64,000 nucleotides of DNA from Hymenobacter wooponensis (GTDB taxonomy: Bacteria > Bacteroidota > Bacteroidia > Cytophagales > Hymenobacteraceae), in the NCBI RefSeq assembly GCF_004745865.1, contig NZ_SRKZ01000001.1:186001-250000 (forward strand), written 5' to 3'. The position numbers were made by a program, and so were the translations under genes. Shown one piece after another: positions 36,783 through 46,470 of the stretch. The notes under the pieces are model-generated. The model ran no database searches, was not told the DNA's origin, and was given only the letters and a program-made list of their open reading frames with translations. Numbering within the stretch: position 1 is the stretch's first letter; every line of letters starts with the position of its first letter.

Positions 36783-37133
36783 ATGACCAAAAAGGTTGCT
36801 CGGAGCAAAAATGGGTTTGGGTTTATTGACTATGTAATCCTAACCATGATGCTAGGTATATTTTACCTATTTGCAAGCAAACTTGTTGAGGGCTCACGCA
36901 TTACTCAAAAGTTAGACAGTGAGCAAACATCTATGGTTATTGGCCATATAAATAGCGATAAAGGTTTCTTTGGCAATAGTCCAGTTAGTCGTCAGTTCTA
37001 TTATCGTTACTTTTTTACAATAGGCACCAATACTTATTGGGGGGACAGTCGCAATGCAGATAAAAGGCCAGGTGATACGCTTCTAGTACGATATTACATT
37101 CCAGACCCAACAATCAATGAGCCAGCTAATTAA
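36783..37133 (+). CDS. small single-pass membrane protein
   Basis: This 116-residue protein has one transmembrane helix at about residues 14-32 (FIDYVILTMMLGIFYLFAS). A beta-rich remainder follows (RQFYYRYFFTIGTNTYWGDSRNADKRPGDTLLVRYYIPDP) and resembles DUF3592-like domains, although the match is only by pattern. Its codon use is more AT-rich than that of the neighbours. It may be cotranscribed with the M1 peptidase gene 27 bases upstream. Function unknown. Confidence 0.65.
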   Translation: MTKKVARSKNGFGFIDYVILTMMLGIFYLFASKLVEGSRITQKLDSEQTSMVIGHINSDKGFFGNSPVSRQFYYRYFFTIGTNTYWGDSRNADKRPGDTLLVRYYIPDPTINEPAN

Positions 37134-37171
37134 AAAGCACTATACATTGAAATTTGAAGCGTTTGAATACT

Positions 37172-37237
37172 AAGAAATAGCGCTAAGTAAAAAAGCCAGC
37201 CCATACGGGCTGGCTTTTTTACTTAGCGCTATTTCTT
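37172..37237. terminator. long perfect palindromic terminator
   Basis: Two perfectly complementary 31-base arms (37172-37202 and 37207-37237) surround a 4-base loop (ATAC). The core GCCAGCCC / GGGCTGGC is flanked by A6 and T6 tracts, and then by a further 17 matching bases on each side. It separates convergent genes. Confidence 0.92.
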
Positions 37238-37299
37238 TTTCACGATTAGAACGTCCTTGACGTATGCATATCTTCTATGTGGATGCTGTACGGCGAAGG

Positions 37300-38574
37300 T
37301 CACTGTAGCCGCACATGCATGATGTGCCGGGCGGGAGCTTGGAAGTGGTAGTTGAGCAGAAAGCCATAGGTTTCGCAGATCTGGCGAGCAATGGCTAGGC
37401 CTAGGCCTACACTGCCGGGTGGGCGCTCAGGACCCGGCCGAAAGCGCACGAATAGTTGATCGGCGGGTAACGCCTGGGCCCGGCCGGTGTTCTGCACGGT
37501 AAACTCCTCGGCAGTCAGCGTTACAATCAGCTCACCGCCTGGTACATTATGGCGAATGGCATTGCTAAGCAGATTGCTCACCAAAATTTCCAGCAACGAG
37601 CGGTTAGCCGCGAGCGGCAGCGTTTCCAGCACTGCAATAGTCAGGGTAAGGTTGTTTACGCTAAGCTGCTCCCGCATCTGGCCTAGCTGGGTGCGCACGG
37701 CGGCGGCTAGGTCCACCGTTTCAGTGGGAAAGAATAGCTGCTGGTCGAGGTGGGCTAAGAGCAGTAGGCTGCGGCTTAGGTGCGTCAGGCGCTGCGTCAC
37801 CTCCAGCAGGGCCTCAATATGGCCGGCTTGCTCTTCCGTTAGGTCAGGGGCCTGCACTAATAAATCGAGCTTGGTGCGGAGGATGGCTAAGGGCGTTTGA
37901 AGCTCATGGGCAGCGTTTTCAGTAAACTCTCTTTGCCGATGATAAATGCGTTGGTTCCGGTTCAACACGCGGCTCAGCGCTGAGTTCAGCTCCTTAAACT
38001 CCGGAATGCGCGTGCTAGCTAAGCGCACAGGCTGATGCTGATCAAGCTTATACCTCTGCAACTCACCCAGAGTATGATAGAACGGCGCCCACATGCGGCG
38101 GGCCAAAAAATGCTGCAGCACTAATAGGCCTACCAGCAGCGCCCCAAATAAAAGGGCACCGGCCAACACAATGCGCGCCAGTAGCTCCTGGCTATCGAGC
38201 ATGGTGGTGCGTAGCTCTAGCCGATAGGGCCGCCCCTGAAACTCCACCGGTGCGGCCAGTTGCCGGTAGGGCACTATCTGCCCCGTGAGCTCATTGTACA
38301 TCATGCGCTGGCTGAAGGAAACCGGCGGCCCCGGCGCCGACAGGGCTTTGAACTCCACGTTATGATCGAGTTGATGCCAGAAGGCAAGGTCGGCGGGAGT
38401 ACGCAGGTGCAGGCGCAGCGCTTTTTCTACACGCAGCTTACGACGGCTCAGCGTACGGTCAACATAGGCGTAGTAGATTTTGCTGATGAAACCATAGTAC
38501 ACAAACGTGCCGCCCACAGCCACTATGCTGGCGTAAATCAGAAAGAAAACAGTAGTGCGGGCCAGCAGCTTCAT
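37300..38574 (-). CDS. two-component sensor histidine kinase
   Basis: This 424-residue protein has transmembrane helices at about residues 7-28 and 133-155, enclosing a periplasmic sensor region of about 100 residues. The phosphoacceptor His lies in ENAAHELQTPLAIL. The ATP site shows SNLLSNAIRHN (N box) and GSVGLGLAIARQIC (G box). It forms a pair with the response regulator encoded 25 bases upstream in the same direction. The pair is divergent from a TonB-dependent receptor and citrate transporter, suggesting it senses the imported substrate. Confidence 0.92.
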   Translation of the reverse strand: MKLLARTTVFFLIYASIVAVGGTFVYYGFISKIYYAYVDRTLSRRKLRVEKALRLHLRTPADLAFWHQLDHNVEFKALSAPGPPVSFSQRMMYNELTGQIVPYRQLAAPVEFQGRPYRLELRTTMLDSQELLARIVLAGALLFGALLVGLLVLQHFLARRMWAPFYHTLGELQRYKLDQHQPVRLASTRIPEFKELNSALSRVLNRNQRIYHRQREFTENAAHELQTPLAILRTKLDLLVQAPDLTEEQAGHIEALLEVTQRLTHLSRSLLLLAHLDQQLFFPTETVDLAAAVRTQLGQMREQLSVNNLTLTIAVLETLPLAANRSLLEILVSNLLSNAIRHNVPGGELIVTLTAEEFTVQNTGRAQALPADQLFVRFRPGPERPPGSVGLGLAIARQICETYGFLLNYHFQAPARHIMHVRLQ

Positions 38575-38599
38575 GGCAAACAGCAGAGTATGGAAGCGG

Positions 38600-39286
38600 C
38601 TACGTCTCGGAACTTGTGTCGAACCGGTACCCTAGGCCATATACCATGCGGATATAGTTGGATGCTCCGGCTTCTGTGAGCTTGCGCTTGAGGTTTTTTA
38701 CGTGCGCATATACGCTCTCGAAGGTATCAAACTGCTCTGCCGCATCGCCGGAGAGGTGTTCGGCAATAGCGCCTTTGGTGATAACGCGCCCCTGGTTGGC
38801 CAGCAACAGCAGCAGCAGATCAAACTCTGTGCGCGTGAGCGTGACGGGATGCCCTTCTACGGTAGCCCGGCGGGCGGGCACGTCTACGCTGAGCTTGCCG
38901 GCCTGCAGCAGGTTGGTGCCTTGGTAATGACGGCGGCGCACCAGCGCCGAAATGCGGGCGCTAAGCTCCGGCAGATAGAATGGCTTGGGCAGATAATCGT
39001 CGGCCCCAAGCTCTAGGCCAGTTATGCGGTCATCTACGGCAGCGCGGGCACTGGTAATAATAACGCCCGCCGCTTTTTGGTGACGCTGCAACTCGCGCAG
39101 CAGCTCTAGCCCGTCGCCACCAGGCAGGGTCAGGTCCAGCACAATGCACTCGTAGTTGTAGAGCAGCATTTTCTCCTGTGCCTGGGCATAGGTGATGGCC
39201 ACTTCGCATATATAATGCTGGGCTTGCAGATAGCTTACCAGACTGGCCAGCAACTCCGGCTCATCTTCCACCAGAAGCAGCTTCAT
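38600..39286 (-). CDS. OmpR-family response regulator
   Basis: This protein has 228 residues from the ATG at 39286 (MKLLLVEDEPELL). The receiver domain has the acidic pair in LLVEDEPE, the phospho-Asp in CIVLDLTLPGGDG and the Lys in DDYLPKPF. The C-terminal winged helix is OmpR-type (LTRTEFDLLLLLLANQGRVI, YAHVKNLKRKL, IRMVYGLGYRF). It is translated with the kinase gene. Tandem direct repeats in the divergent intergenic region at 39386-39405 are a likely binding site. Confidence 0.94.
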   Translation of the reverse strand: MKLLLVEDEPELLASLVSYLQAQHYICEVAITYAQAQEKMLLYNYECIVLDLTLPGGDGLELLRELQRHQKAAGVIITSARAAVDDRITGLELGADDYLPKPFYLPELSARISALVRRRHYQGTNLLQAGKLSVDVPARRATVEGHPVTLTRTEFDLLLLLLANQGRVITKGAIAEHLSGDAAEQFDTFESVYAHVKNLKRKLTEAGASNYIRMVYGLGYRFDTSSET

Positions 39287-39385
39287 GTGGGAACGGAACA
39301 AATAAAAGGTGGGAGGAGCAGAAAGATAGCGGCATTAGCTCGTGAAACTGGCCTAGCGCACAAATTTTTATGGCTGAGCTCCTTT

Positions 39386-39405
39386 CTTCTAAATGTCTTC
39401 TAAAT
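39386..39405 (+). promoter_or_regulatory. tandem direct repeat, likely response-regulator operator
   Basis: CTTCTAAAT occurs at 39386-39394 and again at 39397-39405, an 11-base period as expected for an OmpR-type dimer bound head to tail. It lies 64 bases before the TonB-dependent receptor ATG and 100 bases before the regulator's own ATG on the other strand. Confidence 0.55.
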
Positions 39406-39468
39406 CAATATGCTACTTGGCTGACATAATACGCTGCTCTCATTTCCAACCTACTTAAAAATTCCCCC

Positions 39469-42183
39469 ATGACCGTACTGCTACCTTCCCTTTACCGGGC
39501 TGGTTGCGCTGGGCTGGTATTAGCCGCGCACGTAACGGCCAGCTCAGCTGCCGCCGCCCCAACCCCCAGTATTCCTACATCCATCGAACAGCGTGCGAAC
39601 CGTCGCGCGCTTACGGGCCGCGTGCTCGATGGAGCCGACCAAGCCCCTCTGGGCTTCTGCTCAGTAGGCATCAAAGGTTCTAACCGAGGCACAACTACTG
39701 ATGCCAACGGCGCTTTTAAGCTCGACGTGGAAGATGGGGACATTCTGGTGATTTCGTACGTGGGCTACGAGCCACGAGAATATCCGGTGCCCGCCGGCGA
39801 AACATCGGTTACTATCAGCCTGAAATCAACCACACACACCATGGCCGATGTGGTAGTTGTGGGCAACCGTGCTTCTGAAGCCCGCACCAACGTGGAGCTA
39901 CCAGTGCCCGTAGACGTGCTCAGCGCCAAGGAAATTACGAAAACCGGCCAGACGGAGCTAGGTCAGATGATTCATTTCCTGGCGCCCTCCTTTAACTCTA
40001 CGAAGCACGCCATTAGCAACGTGACGTCGTACGTGGACCCCGCCACGCTACGCGGCCTGGGCCCCGACCAAACGCTGGTACTCGTGAACGGCAAGCGTCG
40101 GCACCAGTCGTCGGCGCTCAACGTGAATAACGTGGTGGGCAGGGGTTCCGTGGGCACCGATTTGAACGCCATTCCGACGGCGGCCATTGAGCGGGTAGAA
40201 ATCCTACGCGACGGCGCAGCGGCACAATACGGCTCCGATGCCATTGCCGGCATTGTGAACTTGGTACTGAAAAAAGCGCCCCGGGGCGGTACCGTCACAG
40301 GCAACTATGGCATTACCAAGCTCGGCGACGGCGACACCTACGATGCGGGGGTAAATTTTGGGCTGCCCGTGGGCAAGCGCGATGGATTTTTCAACACCAC
40401 CGTGCAGCTTCACCACAACAAGCCCACCGACCGCTCCGGCGACTACACCGGTGCCGTGTACAGCACCAAGCCCGAGGAAGACGCGGCCTTGGTAGCCCAG
40501 AACAACTTTAACCGCCACGTTACTACGTACGGCACGGCCAAGAACACCATGGGCCAGCTGTTCTACAATGCGGAGACAAAGCTTGGAGAGGCCTGGACGC
40601 TATATTCCTTCGGCGGATACTCGCGCAAGGACATGACGGCCTACGGCTTCTACCGCCAGCCTAGCAACAAACGGCGGGCAGTACTCTCGCTGTTCCCCAA
40701 TGGCTACAACCCCGTATTCCCGGCCAAAGTGCAGGACCTGGCCTCTACGCTAGGCGTGCGCCGCACCACGAGCGGTGACTGGAACCTCGACTTCAGCGCC
40801 GGATTTGGCGGCAATACCATTGAAACGTTCGCCAACCATACGGTCAACCCTTCGTACGGCAGCAACTCGCCCACTAGCTTCTACACGGGCACCAACAAGT
40901 TTGCGCAGGGCCTGATTAACGTGAACGTGTCGAAATCATTTAAGGAAATTGGTAGCCTGAAGTCCTTAAGTGTGGCCTACGGCAGTGAGCTGCGGGTGGA
41001 GCGCTACCAGCTAGTAGCCGGCGACGATGCCTCCTGGATGAAAGGCCCGGTTACGGCTAACTCGCCCGATGTTGGCTCTAGTGGCCGCGAGGGAATTGGC
41101 GCCCAAAATGCCGTGAAGCGCACTCGTAATAACGTAGGCCTGTACGCCGATGTGCTCAGCGACATAACCGAAAACCTACTGGTAGATGTGGCCGCTCGGG
41201 TAGAGCGCTACAGCGACTTTGGCACCAACGTATCAGGCAAAATCTCAACGCGCTACAAGTTCTCGAACCTGTTCTCCGTGCGGGGTTCCCTCAACCGGGG
41301 TTTCCGGGCGCCTTCCATGCACCAGCTCTACTACTCCAACAATGCTGATGCACAGTGGCTGACCATCAACGGCGTGTTCGACTCCTACCCCATTGCTCAC
41401 CTGCGCAACGATAATTCCTACGTGCGGGCTTTGGGTGTTGAAAAACTGAAAGCAGAAACCACCCTCGACTACAACCTTGGCTTTACGGCCCAGATTGGCC
41501 CCAACCTGCAGGTAACGGCCGATATGTACCAGATTGATATTAAGGATAGGATTGTGATTTCGGGCCAGCTTGATGCTACCAAAGAGTCCTTGGCTCCCGT
41601 ATTCCAGGGCTCCGGTATTGCGCAGGTACAGTTCTTCTCCAACGCCCTCGATACCCGCACCCGTGGCCTTGACGTGGTTGCTGCCTACCGCCAAAACTTT
41701 AGCAAAGAGCAAGAGCTGAGCCTGAGTGCCTCCATGATGCTGAACTCCACGAAAGTACGCGGCGCTGTACGCACTCCGTCGCAGCTTGCCAGCCTCAGCA
41801 GCGGCCTGATTGACAGAGTAATGATTGGCTTGATTGAGGTGGCTCAGCCCCGTTCAAAGGCCATCGTATCTGGCAGTTACCGCTACAAGAAGCTTGAGGG
41901 CATGTTACGCGCCACCCGTTTCGGGGAGGTAACCGCCATTCAGACCTCATCTGAGCTAGACCAGACGTTTGGGGCCAAGACCATTGCCGACGCTTCCTTG
42001 TCGTATAGCTTCAACCCTCGCATCAACCTGACCGTCGGAGCGAACAACATCTTTGATGTGTATCCCGACAAAATTGCCTTCCCCTCCCTCACGGCCTCGG
42101 GCCAGACGCCTTACACGCGCTTCACCTCGCAGTTCGGCTTCATGGGCGCTTACTACTTCACCACTGTGCGCTACAGTTTCTAA
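39469..42183 (+). CDS. TonB-dependent outer membrane receptor
   Basis: This 904-residue protein has a signal peptide (about 1-30). A carboxypeptidase-like domain (LTGRVLDGADQAPLGFCSVGIKG, ISYVGYEPREY) is followed by MADVVVVGNRASEARTN, the plug (LRGLGPDQTLVLVNGKRRHQSS, IERVEILRDGAAAQYGSDAIAGIVNLVLKK) and a beta-barrel ending in an aromatic residue (VRYSF). It imports a substrate with TonB energy. The next gene is a citrate transporter and the divergent genes are a two-component system. Citrate or a metal-citrate complex is therefore a reasonable guess, not proven. Confidence 0.92.
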   Translation: MTVLLPSLYRAGCAGLVLAAHVTASSAAAAPTPSIPTSIEQRANRRALTGRVLDGADQAPLGFCSVGIKGSNRGTTTDANGAFKLDVEDGDILVISYVGYEPREYPVPAGETSVTISLKSTTHTMADVVVVGNRASEARTNVELPVPVDVLSAKEITKTGQTELGQMIHFLAPSFNSTKHAISNVTSYVDPATLRGLGPDQTLVLVNGKRRHQSSALNVNNVVGRGSVGTDLNAIPTAAIERVEILRDGAAAQYGSDAIAGIVNLVLKKAPRGGTVTGNYGITKLGDGDTYDAGVNFGLPVGKRDGFFNTTVQLHHNKPTDRSGDYTGAVYSTKPEEDAALVAQNNFNRHVTTYGTAKNTMGQLFYNAETKLGEAWTLYSFGGYSRKDMTAYGFYRQPSNKRRAVLSLFPNGYNPVFPAKVQDLASTLGVRRTTSGDWNLDFSAGFGGNTIETFANHTVNPSYGSNSPTSFYTGTNKFAQGLINVNVSKSFKEIGSLKSLSVAYGSELRVERYQLVAGDDASWMKGPVTANSPDVGSSGREGIGAQNAVKRTRNNVGLYADVLSDITENLLVDVAARVERYSDFGTNVSGKISTRYKFSNLFSVRGSLNRGFRAPSMHQLYYSNNADAQWLTINGVFDSYPIAHLRNDNSYVRALGVEKLKAETTLDYNLGFTAQIGPNLQVTADMYQIDIKDRIVISGQLDATKESLAPVFQGSGIAQVQFFSNALDTRTRGLDVVAAYRQNFSKEQELSLSASMMLNSTKVRGAVRTPSQLASLSSGLIDRVMIGLIEVAQPRSKAIVSGSYRYKKLEGMLRATRFGEVTAIQTSSELDQTFGAKTIADASLSYSFNPRINLTVGANNIFDVYPDKIAFPSLTASGQTPYTRFTSQFGFMGAYYFTTVRYSF

Positions 42184-42375
42184 ACAACGCAGCAAGCGGT
42201 GCTCAAAAGTCAGCTAGGCCACTCTCCTGCGCCGCTAACAGTGAGGCTGCAACCTCAAGCGACGCTGGGAATGGCCTAGCCGGCAACAATGCGCAGTCCC
42301 TTCTATTCACGAGGCGTTCCAAGCTGTGCGGGCGCAGAGTATAGAGAGGACGGAGGCGTTGTTTGGCACCGTAGA

Positions 42376-42402
42376 CTGGTTTCCATGCTGCGCGGAAACC
42401 AG
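42376..42402 (+). repeat. hairpin between the TonB-dependent receptor and CitMHS genes
   Basis: Perfect 9-base arms CTGGTTTCC (42376-42384) and GGAAACCAG (42394-42402) enclose a 9-base loop, with no T-run after it. It sits in the 299-base gap and could tune downstream expression. Nothing else stands out in that gap. Confidence 0.45.
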
Positions 42403-42482
42403 CCTGCACTGCTCCCATTTGGGCGCCGCTGCTGCGTTGTTTAGCACTCTGCATACTACCACCCACTTACCACCCCTGCCTT

Positions 42483-43838
42483 ATGCTCGCACTTGCTGGC
42501 TTTGCCATGATTCTCACCTTCATGGTGCTGATCATGACGAACCGACTTTCGGCCATTACGGCGCTGCTACTGGTGCCCGTGGCGTTTGCGGTACTCACGG
42601 GCTTCAGCGCCCAAATGGGCACCATGATGCTGGATGGCATCCGCAATATTGCCCCCACTGGCATCATGCTGGTATTTGCCATTCTGTACTTTGGGCTAAT
42701 GACGGATGCTGGGCTGTTTGACCCCGTCATTGGCCGAATACAGCGTGTAGCCCACGGCGACCCACTGAAAATTATCGTTGGCACGGCGCTGCTGGCTTTG
42801 CTGGTTTCGCTGGATGGCGACGGCGCTACTACCTACATTATTGTGGTTACGGCCATGCTCCCGCTTTATCGACGCCTGGGTATCAACCCCTTGATTCTTA
42901 CATGCATGAACATGCTGGTGGGAGGTGTGATGAACATTTTGCCTTGGGGCGGCCCCACGGCTCGGGTCATGAGCGTGCTTCGCTTGGATAGTACTCAACT
43001 CTTCAACCCGCTTATTCCGGCCATGTTGGTTGGGTTGGCATGGGTGTTTTTTGTGGCTTGGCGCTTTGGCAAGCAGGAACGCAAGCGCTTAGGCCTGCAC
43101 CAAGAGCCCCGCCCCGCTAAACACCCACTGGTGCTTGGCTTTGCAGCTGGCCTTCCTACGCCCTTATCCACCACCGACGAGGCCACCGACCTGGCTCTCT
43201 CACCCGAGGATCAGGCCTTACGCCGCCCCCGCCTGCTGTGGGTAAATGCCTTACTTACCATTGGCCTGATGGTGGCGCTGGTGCGTGAGCTACTGCCGCT
43301 GCCAGTGCTCTTTATGCTGGCATTTGCGCTGGCTGCCCTGCTCAACTACCCCAATCTAGCGCAGCAACGGCAGCGGTTTGCGGCACATGCCAGCAATGCC
43401 CTGTCGGTGGCCGCCATGGTGTTTGCAGCGGGCATCTTTACTGGTATTCTCAGCGGCACGCACATGGTAGATGCCATGGCGCACACCTTTGTGCAACTGG
43501 TACCCACCGAGTTGGGCCCGCGCTTCCCCGTACTGACTGGCCTAGCCAGTGCGCCGCTCACCTTCTTTATGTCGAATGATGCCTTTTACTTTGGTATCCT
43601 GCCCTTTTTCACAAAAGCCGCGGCCCAGTTTGGGGTAGCTACTGCCACCATGGGAAAGGCCTCTCTGCTAGGCCAGCCGGTACATCTGCTTAGCCCGCTG
43701 GTACCTTCTACCTATTTGCTGGTAGGCCTGGCCGGTGTTGATTTTGCCGCCCATCAGCGCTTCACACTTAAATGGGCGTGTGGCACGGTGCTCGTGATGC
43801 TACTAACGGCCCTTGTACTAGGTATTGTGCCGTGGTAG
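42483..43838 (+). CDS. CitMHS family citrate (metal-citrate):proton symporter
   Basis: This 451-residue inner membrane protein has about 11-12 hydrophobic helices. The CitMHS family pattern is clear: MTNRLSAITALLLVPVAFAVLTG, ILYFGLMTDAGLFDP, LVSLDGDGATTYIIVVTAMLPLYRRLG, MNILPWGGPTARVMSVL and a C-terminal LVPSTYLLVGLAGVDFAAHQRF. Characterised relatives (B. subtilis CitM/CitH) take up citrate complexed with Mg or Ca. It follows the TonB-dependent receptor on the same strand, so the two would carry the substrate across the outer and inner membranes in turn. Confidence 0.92.
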   Translation: MLALAGFAMILTFMVLIMTNRLSAITALLLVPVAFAVLTGFSAQMGTMMLDGIRNIAPTGIMLVFAILYFGLMTDAGLFDPVIGRIQRVAHGDPLKIIVGTALLALLVSLDGDGATTYIIVVTAMLPLYRRLGINPLILTCMNMLVGGVMNILPWGGPTARVMSVLRLDSTQLFNPLIPAMLVGLAWVFFVAWRFGKQERKRLGLHQEPRPAKHPLVLGFAAGLPTPLSTTDEATDLALSPEDQALRRPRLLWVNALLTIGLMVALVRELLPLPVLFMLAFALAALLNYPNLAQQRQRFAAHASNALSVAAMVFAAGIFTGILSGTHMVDAMAHTFVQLVPTELGPRFPVLTGLASAPLTFFMSNDAFYFGILPFFTKAAAQFGVATATMGKASLLGQPVHLLSPLVPSTYLLVGLAGVDFAAHQRFTLKWACGTVLVMLLTALVLGIVPW

Positions 43839-43923
43839 CGGCTCTAAGACCACCTGTATACTGATGCCCCGGTGCCCTCGCTAGCCTCCTTTCTCCACTT
43901 CAGGCCCCACATTCTGTTCATCT

Positions 43924-44715
43924 ATGAATCAATACGTTCAGCATATTCTCGACAACCCGGCGGCATCGCTAGCCATCATCGGCAATCTTGTTATCATTGA
44001 GAGCCTGCTTTCCGTTGATAACGCGGCAGTGCTGGCTACCATGGTCGGCGATTTGCCCCGAGAACAGCGCAAAAAGGCATTGCGTTACGGCATTTTCGGG
44101 GCTTACATTTTCCGGGGCCTGTGCATTCTGTTTGCGTCCTTCCTGATCAAGTTCTGGTATTTGAAACCGCTGGGTGGCATGTATTTGCTGTACCTGGTAT
44201 ACGACCATTTCAAGGCTCGCCGCTCTGATGAGGACGAAACTATAGACAAACAGCAAAGCTGGTTCTACCGCAACACCCTAGGCCTGTTTGGGAAGTTTTG
44301 GGCCACGGTGGCCCTGATTGAGCTCATGGATCTGGCCTTTTCTATTGATAACGTTTTTGCGGTAGTGGCATTTACCGATAACCTGATTCTGATATGTGCA
44401 GGAGTGTTTATTGGCATTCTGGCCATGCGGTTGGTGGCACAGGCCTTTGTGCTGCTGATGGGCAAATACCCGTTTCTGGAAACGGCTGCCTTCGTTGTCA
44501 TCGGCTTATTAGGGCTGAAGCTGGTGTTATCATTAGTTAGTCACTTCTTGCCGGGCCACCCGCTTAGCATCGCGCTGGAAAGTGAAGCCGCCGATGTAGC
44601 CATGACGGTGCTAACCGCCGCGGCTTTCTTAGTGCCGTGGGCTACGTCTCTGCTCTTCAATGTACCCCAGCGCCCCGGCGGCAGCCAAGTGGAAGTACTG
44701 GAAGCTGCTGAATAA
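43924..44715 (+). CDS. TerC/Alx family integral membrane protein
   Basis: This 263-residue protein has about seven to eight helices. The paired acidic motifs typical of TerC are present: IIESLLSVDNAAVLATMV in the N half and ALIELMDLAFSIDNVFAVVAF in the second half. Family members export Mn2+ or other metals or support membrane protein metalation. It follows the citrate transporter gene by 85 bases. Shared metal homeostasis is possible if the citrate is taken up as a metal complex. Confidence 0.88.
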   Translation: MNQYVQHILDNPAASLAIIGNLVIIESLLSVDNAAVLATMVGDLPREQRKKALRYGIFGAYIFRGLCILFASFLIKFWYLKPLGGMYLLYLVYDHFKARRSDEDETIDKQQSWFYRNTLGLFGKFWATVALIELMDLAFSIDNVFAVVAFTDNLILICAGVFIGILAMRLVAQAFVLLMGKYPFLETAAFVVIGLLGLKLVLSLVSHFLPGHPLSIALESEAADVAMTVLTAAAFLVPWATSLLFNVPQRPGGSQVEVLEAAE

Positions 44716-44753
44716 AACTGCCGCGCCTCCGCTAGGCGACAGAAGCAACATAA

Positions 44754-44796
44754 ACATAAAAAAGGCCAGCCTGTGATAGGCTGGCCTTTTTTATGT
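44754..44796. terminator. bidirectional palindromic terminator
   Basis: Perfect 19-base arms (44754-44772 and 44778-44796) with a 5-base loop contain A6 and T6 tracts around GGCCAGCC. It separates the convergent terC and subtilase genes. Confidence 0.92.
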
Positions 44797-44814
44797 CGGC
44801 TGTAGTGACTCAGC

Positions 44815-46041
44815 TTACAGGTGAGCAATGGGGTCGGCGTTGCCGTCTGGGTCGTTTTTCACGGTGCCACTGGTGGTAAAGCTTTTGCCCTTCAGGAGCA
44901 GTACACCCGCCATGTGCGGAGTAGCCATAGAGGTGCCACTGATAGTATTGTAGCCTCCATTCAGCCACGTAGACTGGATGTTTACGCCGGGCATGCAGTA
45001 ATCAACTGGTGGGTTGCCGAAGTTAGAGAACGAAGCCCAGCTATCGGTGCTGTTCATGGCCGAGATAGTGAAGATGTTGGCCCCATTCACGCGAGCTGGC
45101 GAGTGATTGTTGGCGTCATCTGTCTCGTTGCCGGCAGCCAGCGCGAAGAGCACACCACCCGCTGAAGCGCGCAGCACAGCATCATCCAAGGCCTGAGAAA
45201 CACCGCCACCAAGGCTCATGTTGGCGACATCACCTGCTTTGCCATTGGCACCTACATAGTCAACGCCAGCAATAACGCCGGAGTTAGAGCCGCTACCACG
45301 CGCATCGAGCACACGCACGGCTACTACTGTAGCATTGGCGGCTACTCCCACAACGCCAATAGTATTGTTTTTAGCGGCGATGGTGCCCGACACGTGGGTG
45401 CCGTGGCCATTTCCATCATCAGGCGAGGCATAGTTGGCGCCGCTGGTCAGGAACGATTTGCTGCGGGTGACGTCGACGTTCAGGTCGGGGTGGTCGAGGT
45501 CAATGCCTGTGTCGATAATCCAAGCAGTTTTACCGGTGCCATCGGCAGTACCAACGCGGGCAATGCCATAAGGCGTAACCTGGGCAGGCTGGGTAGTGCC
45601 ACCACCGGAAGATGGCTTACCAAGTGAAATAACACGGTCGGCTTCTACGTAGGCCACTCGAGCGTCTTCGCGCAGGGCTTTAGCTTCTTGAGCACTCAGC
45701 CGCGCCGAGAACCCCTTCAGTGCGTGGCCATAGGCAAATCCGAGCGCATCGGCGCTGGCACCGCGTGCTTTCAAGATTCCTTGCCCTACCTCTTTAACTT
45801 TTTTGACTTTCTCATTATACGGCTCGCTGCCGCTCAACTCCACTGCACCATCTTTAAGCACTACAATGTACTGACCGGAAATTACATCGGCAGCATCAGC
45901 TTTTGCATCGCTGCTTTGAGCCACACCAGCGGTGGAGGGCTGAACTGCGTCTTCAGAGCAAGCAGTAAATGTGGCGCTGGCTGCAACTGCGGAGGCACTC
46001 AAGAGCCAAGCGAGACGGGCATTGCGTTGTTTCTTATGCAT
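44815..46041 (-). CDS. S8 family subtilisin-like serine protease, lipoprotein
   Basis: This 408-residue protein has a lipobox Cys at residue 28 (TFTAC) followed by SED, which fits a Bacteroidota surface-export signal. An inhibitor I9 propeptide follows (about 55-140, [37 protein letters not shown]). The catalytic domain is proteinase K-like, with Asp in [14 protein letters not shown], His in [13 protein letters not shown] and Ser in [12 protein letters not shown]. It is likely a cell-surface protease. No T9SS tail is present. Confidence 0.93.
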   Translation of the reverse strand: MHKKQRNARLAWLLSASAVAASATFTACSEDAVQPSTAGVAQSSDAKADAADVISGQYIVVLKDGAVELSGSEPYNEKVKKVKEVGQGILKARGASADALGFAYGHALKGFSARLSAQEAKALREDARVAYVEADRVISLGKPSSGGGTTQPAQVTPYGIARVGTADGTGKTAWIIDTGIDLDHPDLNVDVTRSKSFLTSGANYASPDDGNGHGTHVSGTIAAKNNTIGVVGVAANATVVAVRVLDARGSGSNSGVIAGVDYVGANGKAGDVANMSLGGGVSQALDDAVLRASAGGVLFALAAGNETDDANNHSPARVNGANIFTISAMNSTDSWASFSNFGNPPVDYCMPGVNIQSTWLNGGYNTISGTSMATPHMAGVLLLKGKSFTTSGTVKNDPDGNADPIAHL

Positions 46042-46470
46042 TCTACGAGGGTGAAAGGGTGGAAAGAAAGGGCAGTTTTGGTAACCACTATTTCGGAGAA
46101 AGCAAGGCTCTTTCCCTTGACAAATCCTAGTCTGGTTGAGCTACCAATTTTTACTGATGATGAGCCCAAAGTAGAAATTCCTCCAAATAAAAAGCTCACA
46201 AGCCTATAACCCCCTCTAATCAAAGACCACTTTTACAACGAATATTGCATCAAATACACCGTTTTATTAACACAAACCCTTGTTTTAACTTATTTAAATA
46301 AAATTATGTTAATAATGTTAAATCTATATAGCAAAGGACTAACGGGTGTTAGATTAAGAATACTCGTTATCAATATAGTTATATAAGTAATTAAGCATTT
46401 GAATTCTGAATTAGCCTCTCATCATCTATCATTCTTTAGTCTCCCCGAGAATTAGCACTTACCTTTGCCC
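46042..46470. other. 429-base AT-rich divergent gap between the subtilase and rnpB genes
   Basis: The stretch 46200-46440 is markedly AT-rich. No gene is supported. The promoter of the subtilase gene must lie here but no clear TAnnTTTG box is visible on the minus strand. Confidence 0.4.
46460..46467 (+). promoter_or_regulatory. -7 promoter element of rnpB
   Basis: TACCTTTG fits TAnnTTTG and ends four bases before the first base of the RNase P RNA P1 helix, the expected spacing to the start point. Confidence 0.8.
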
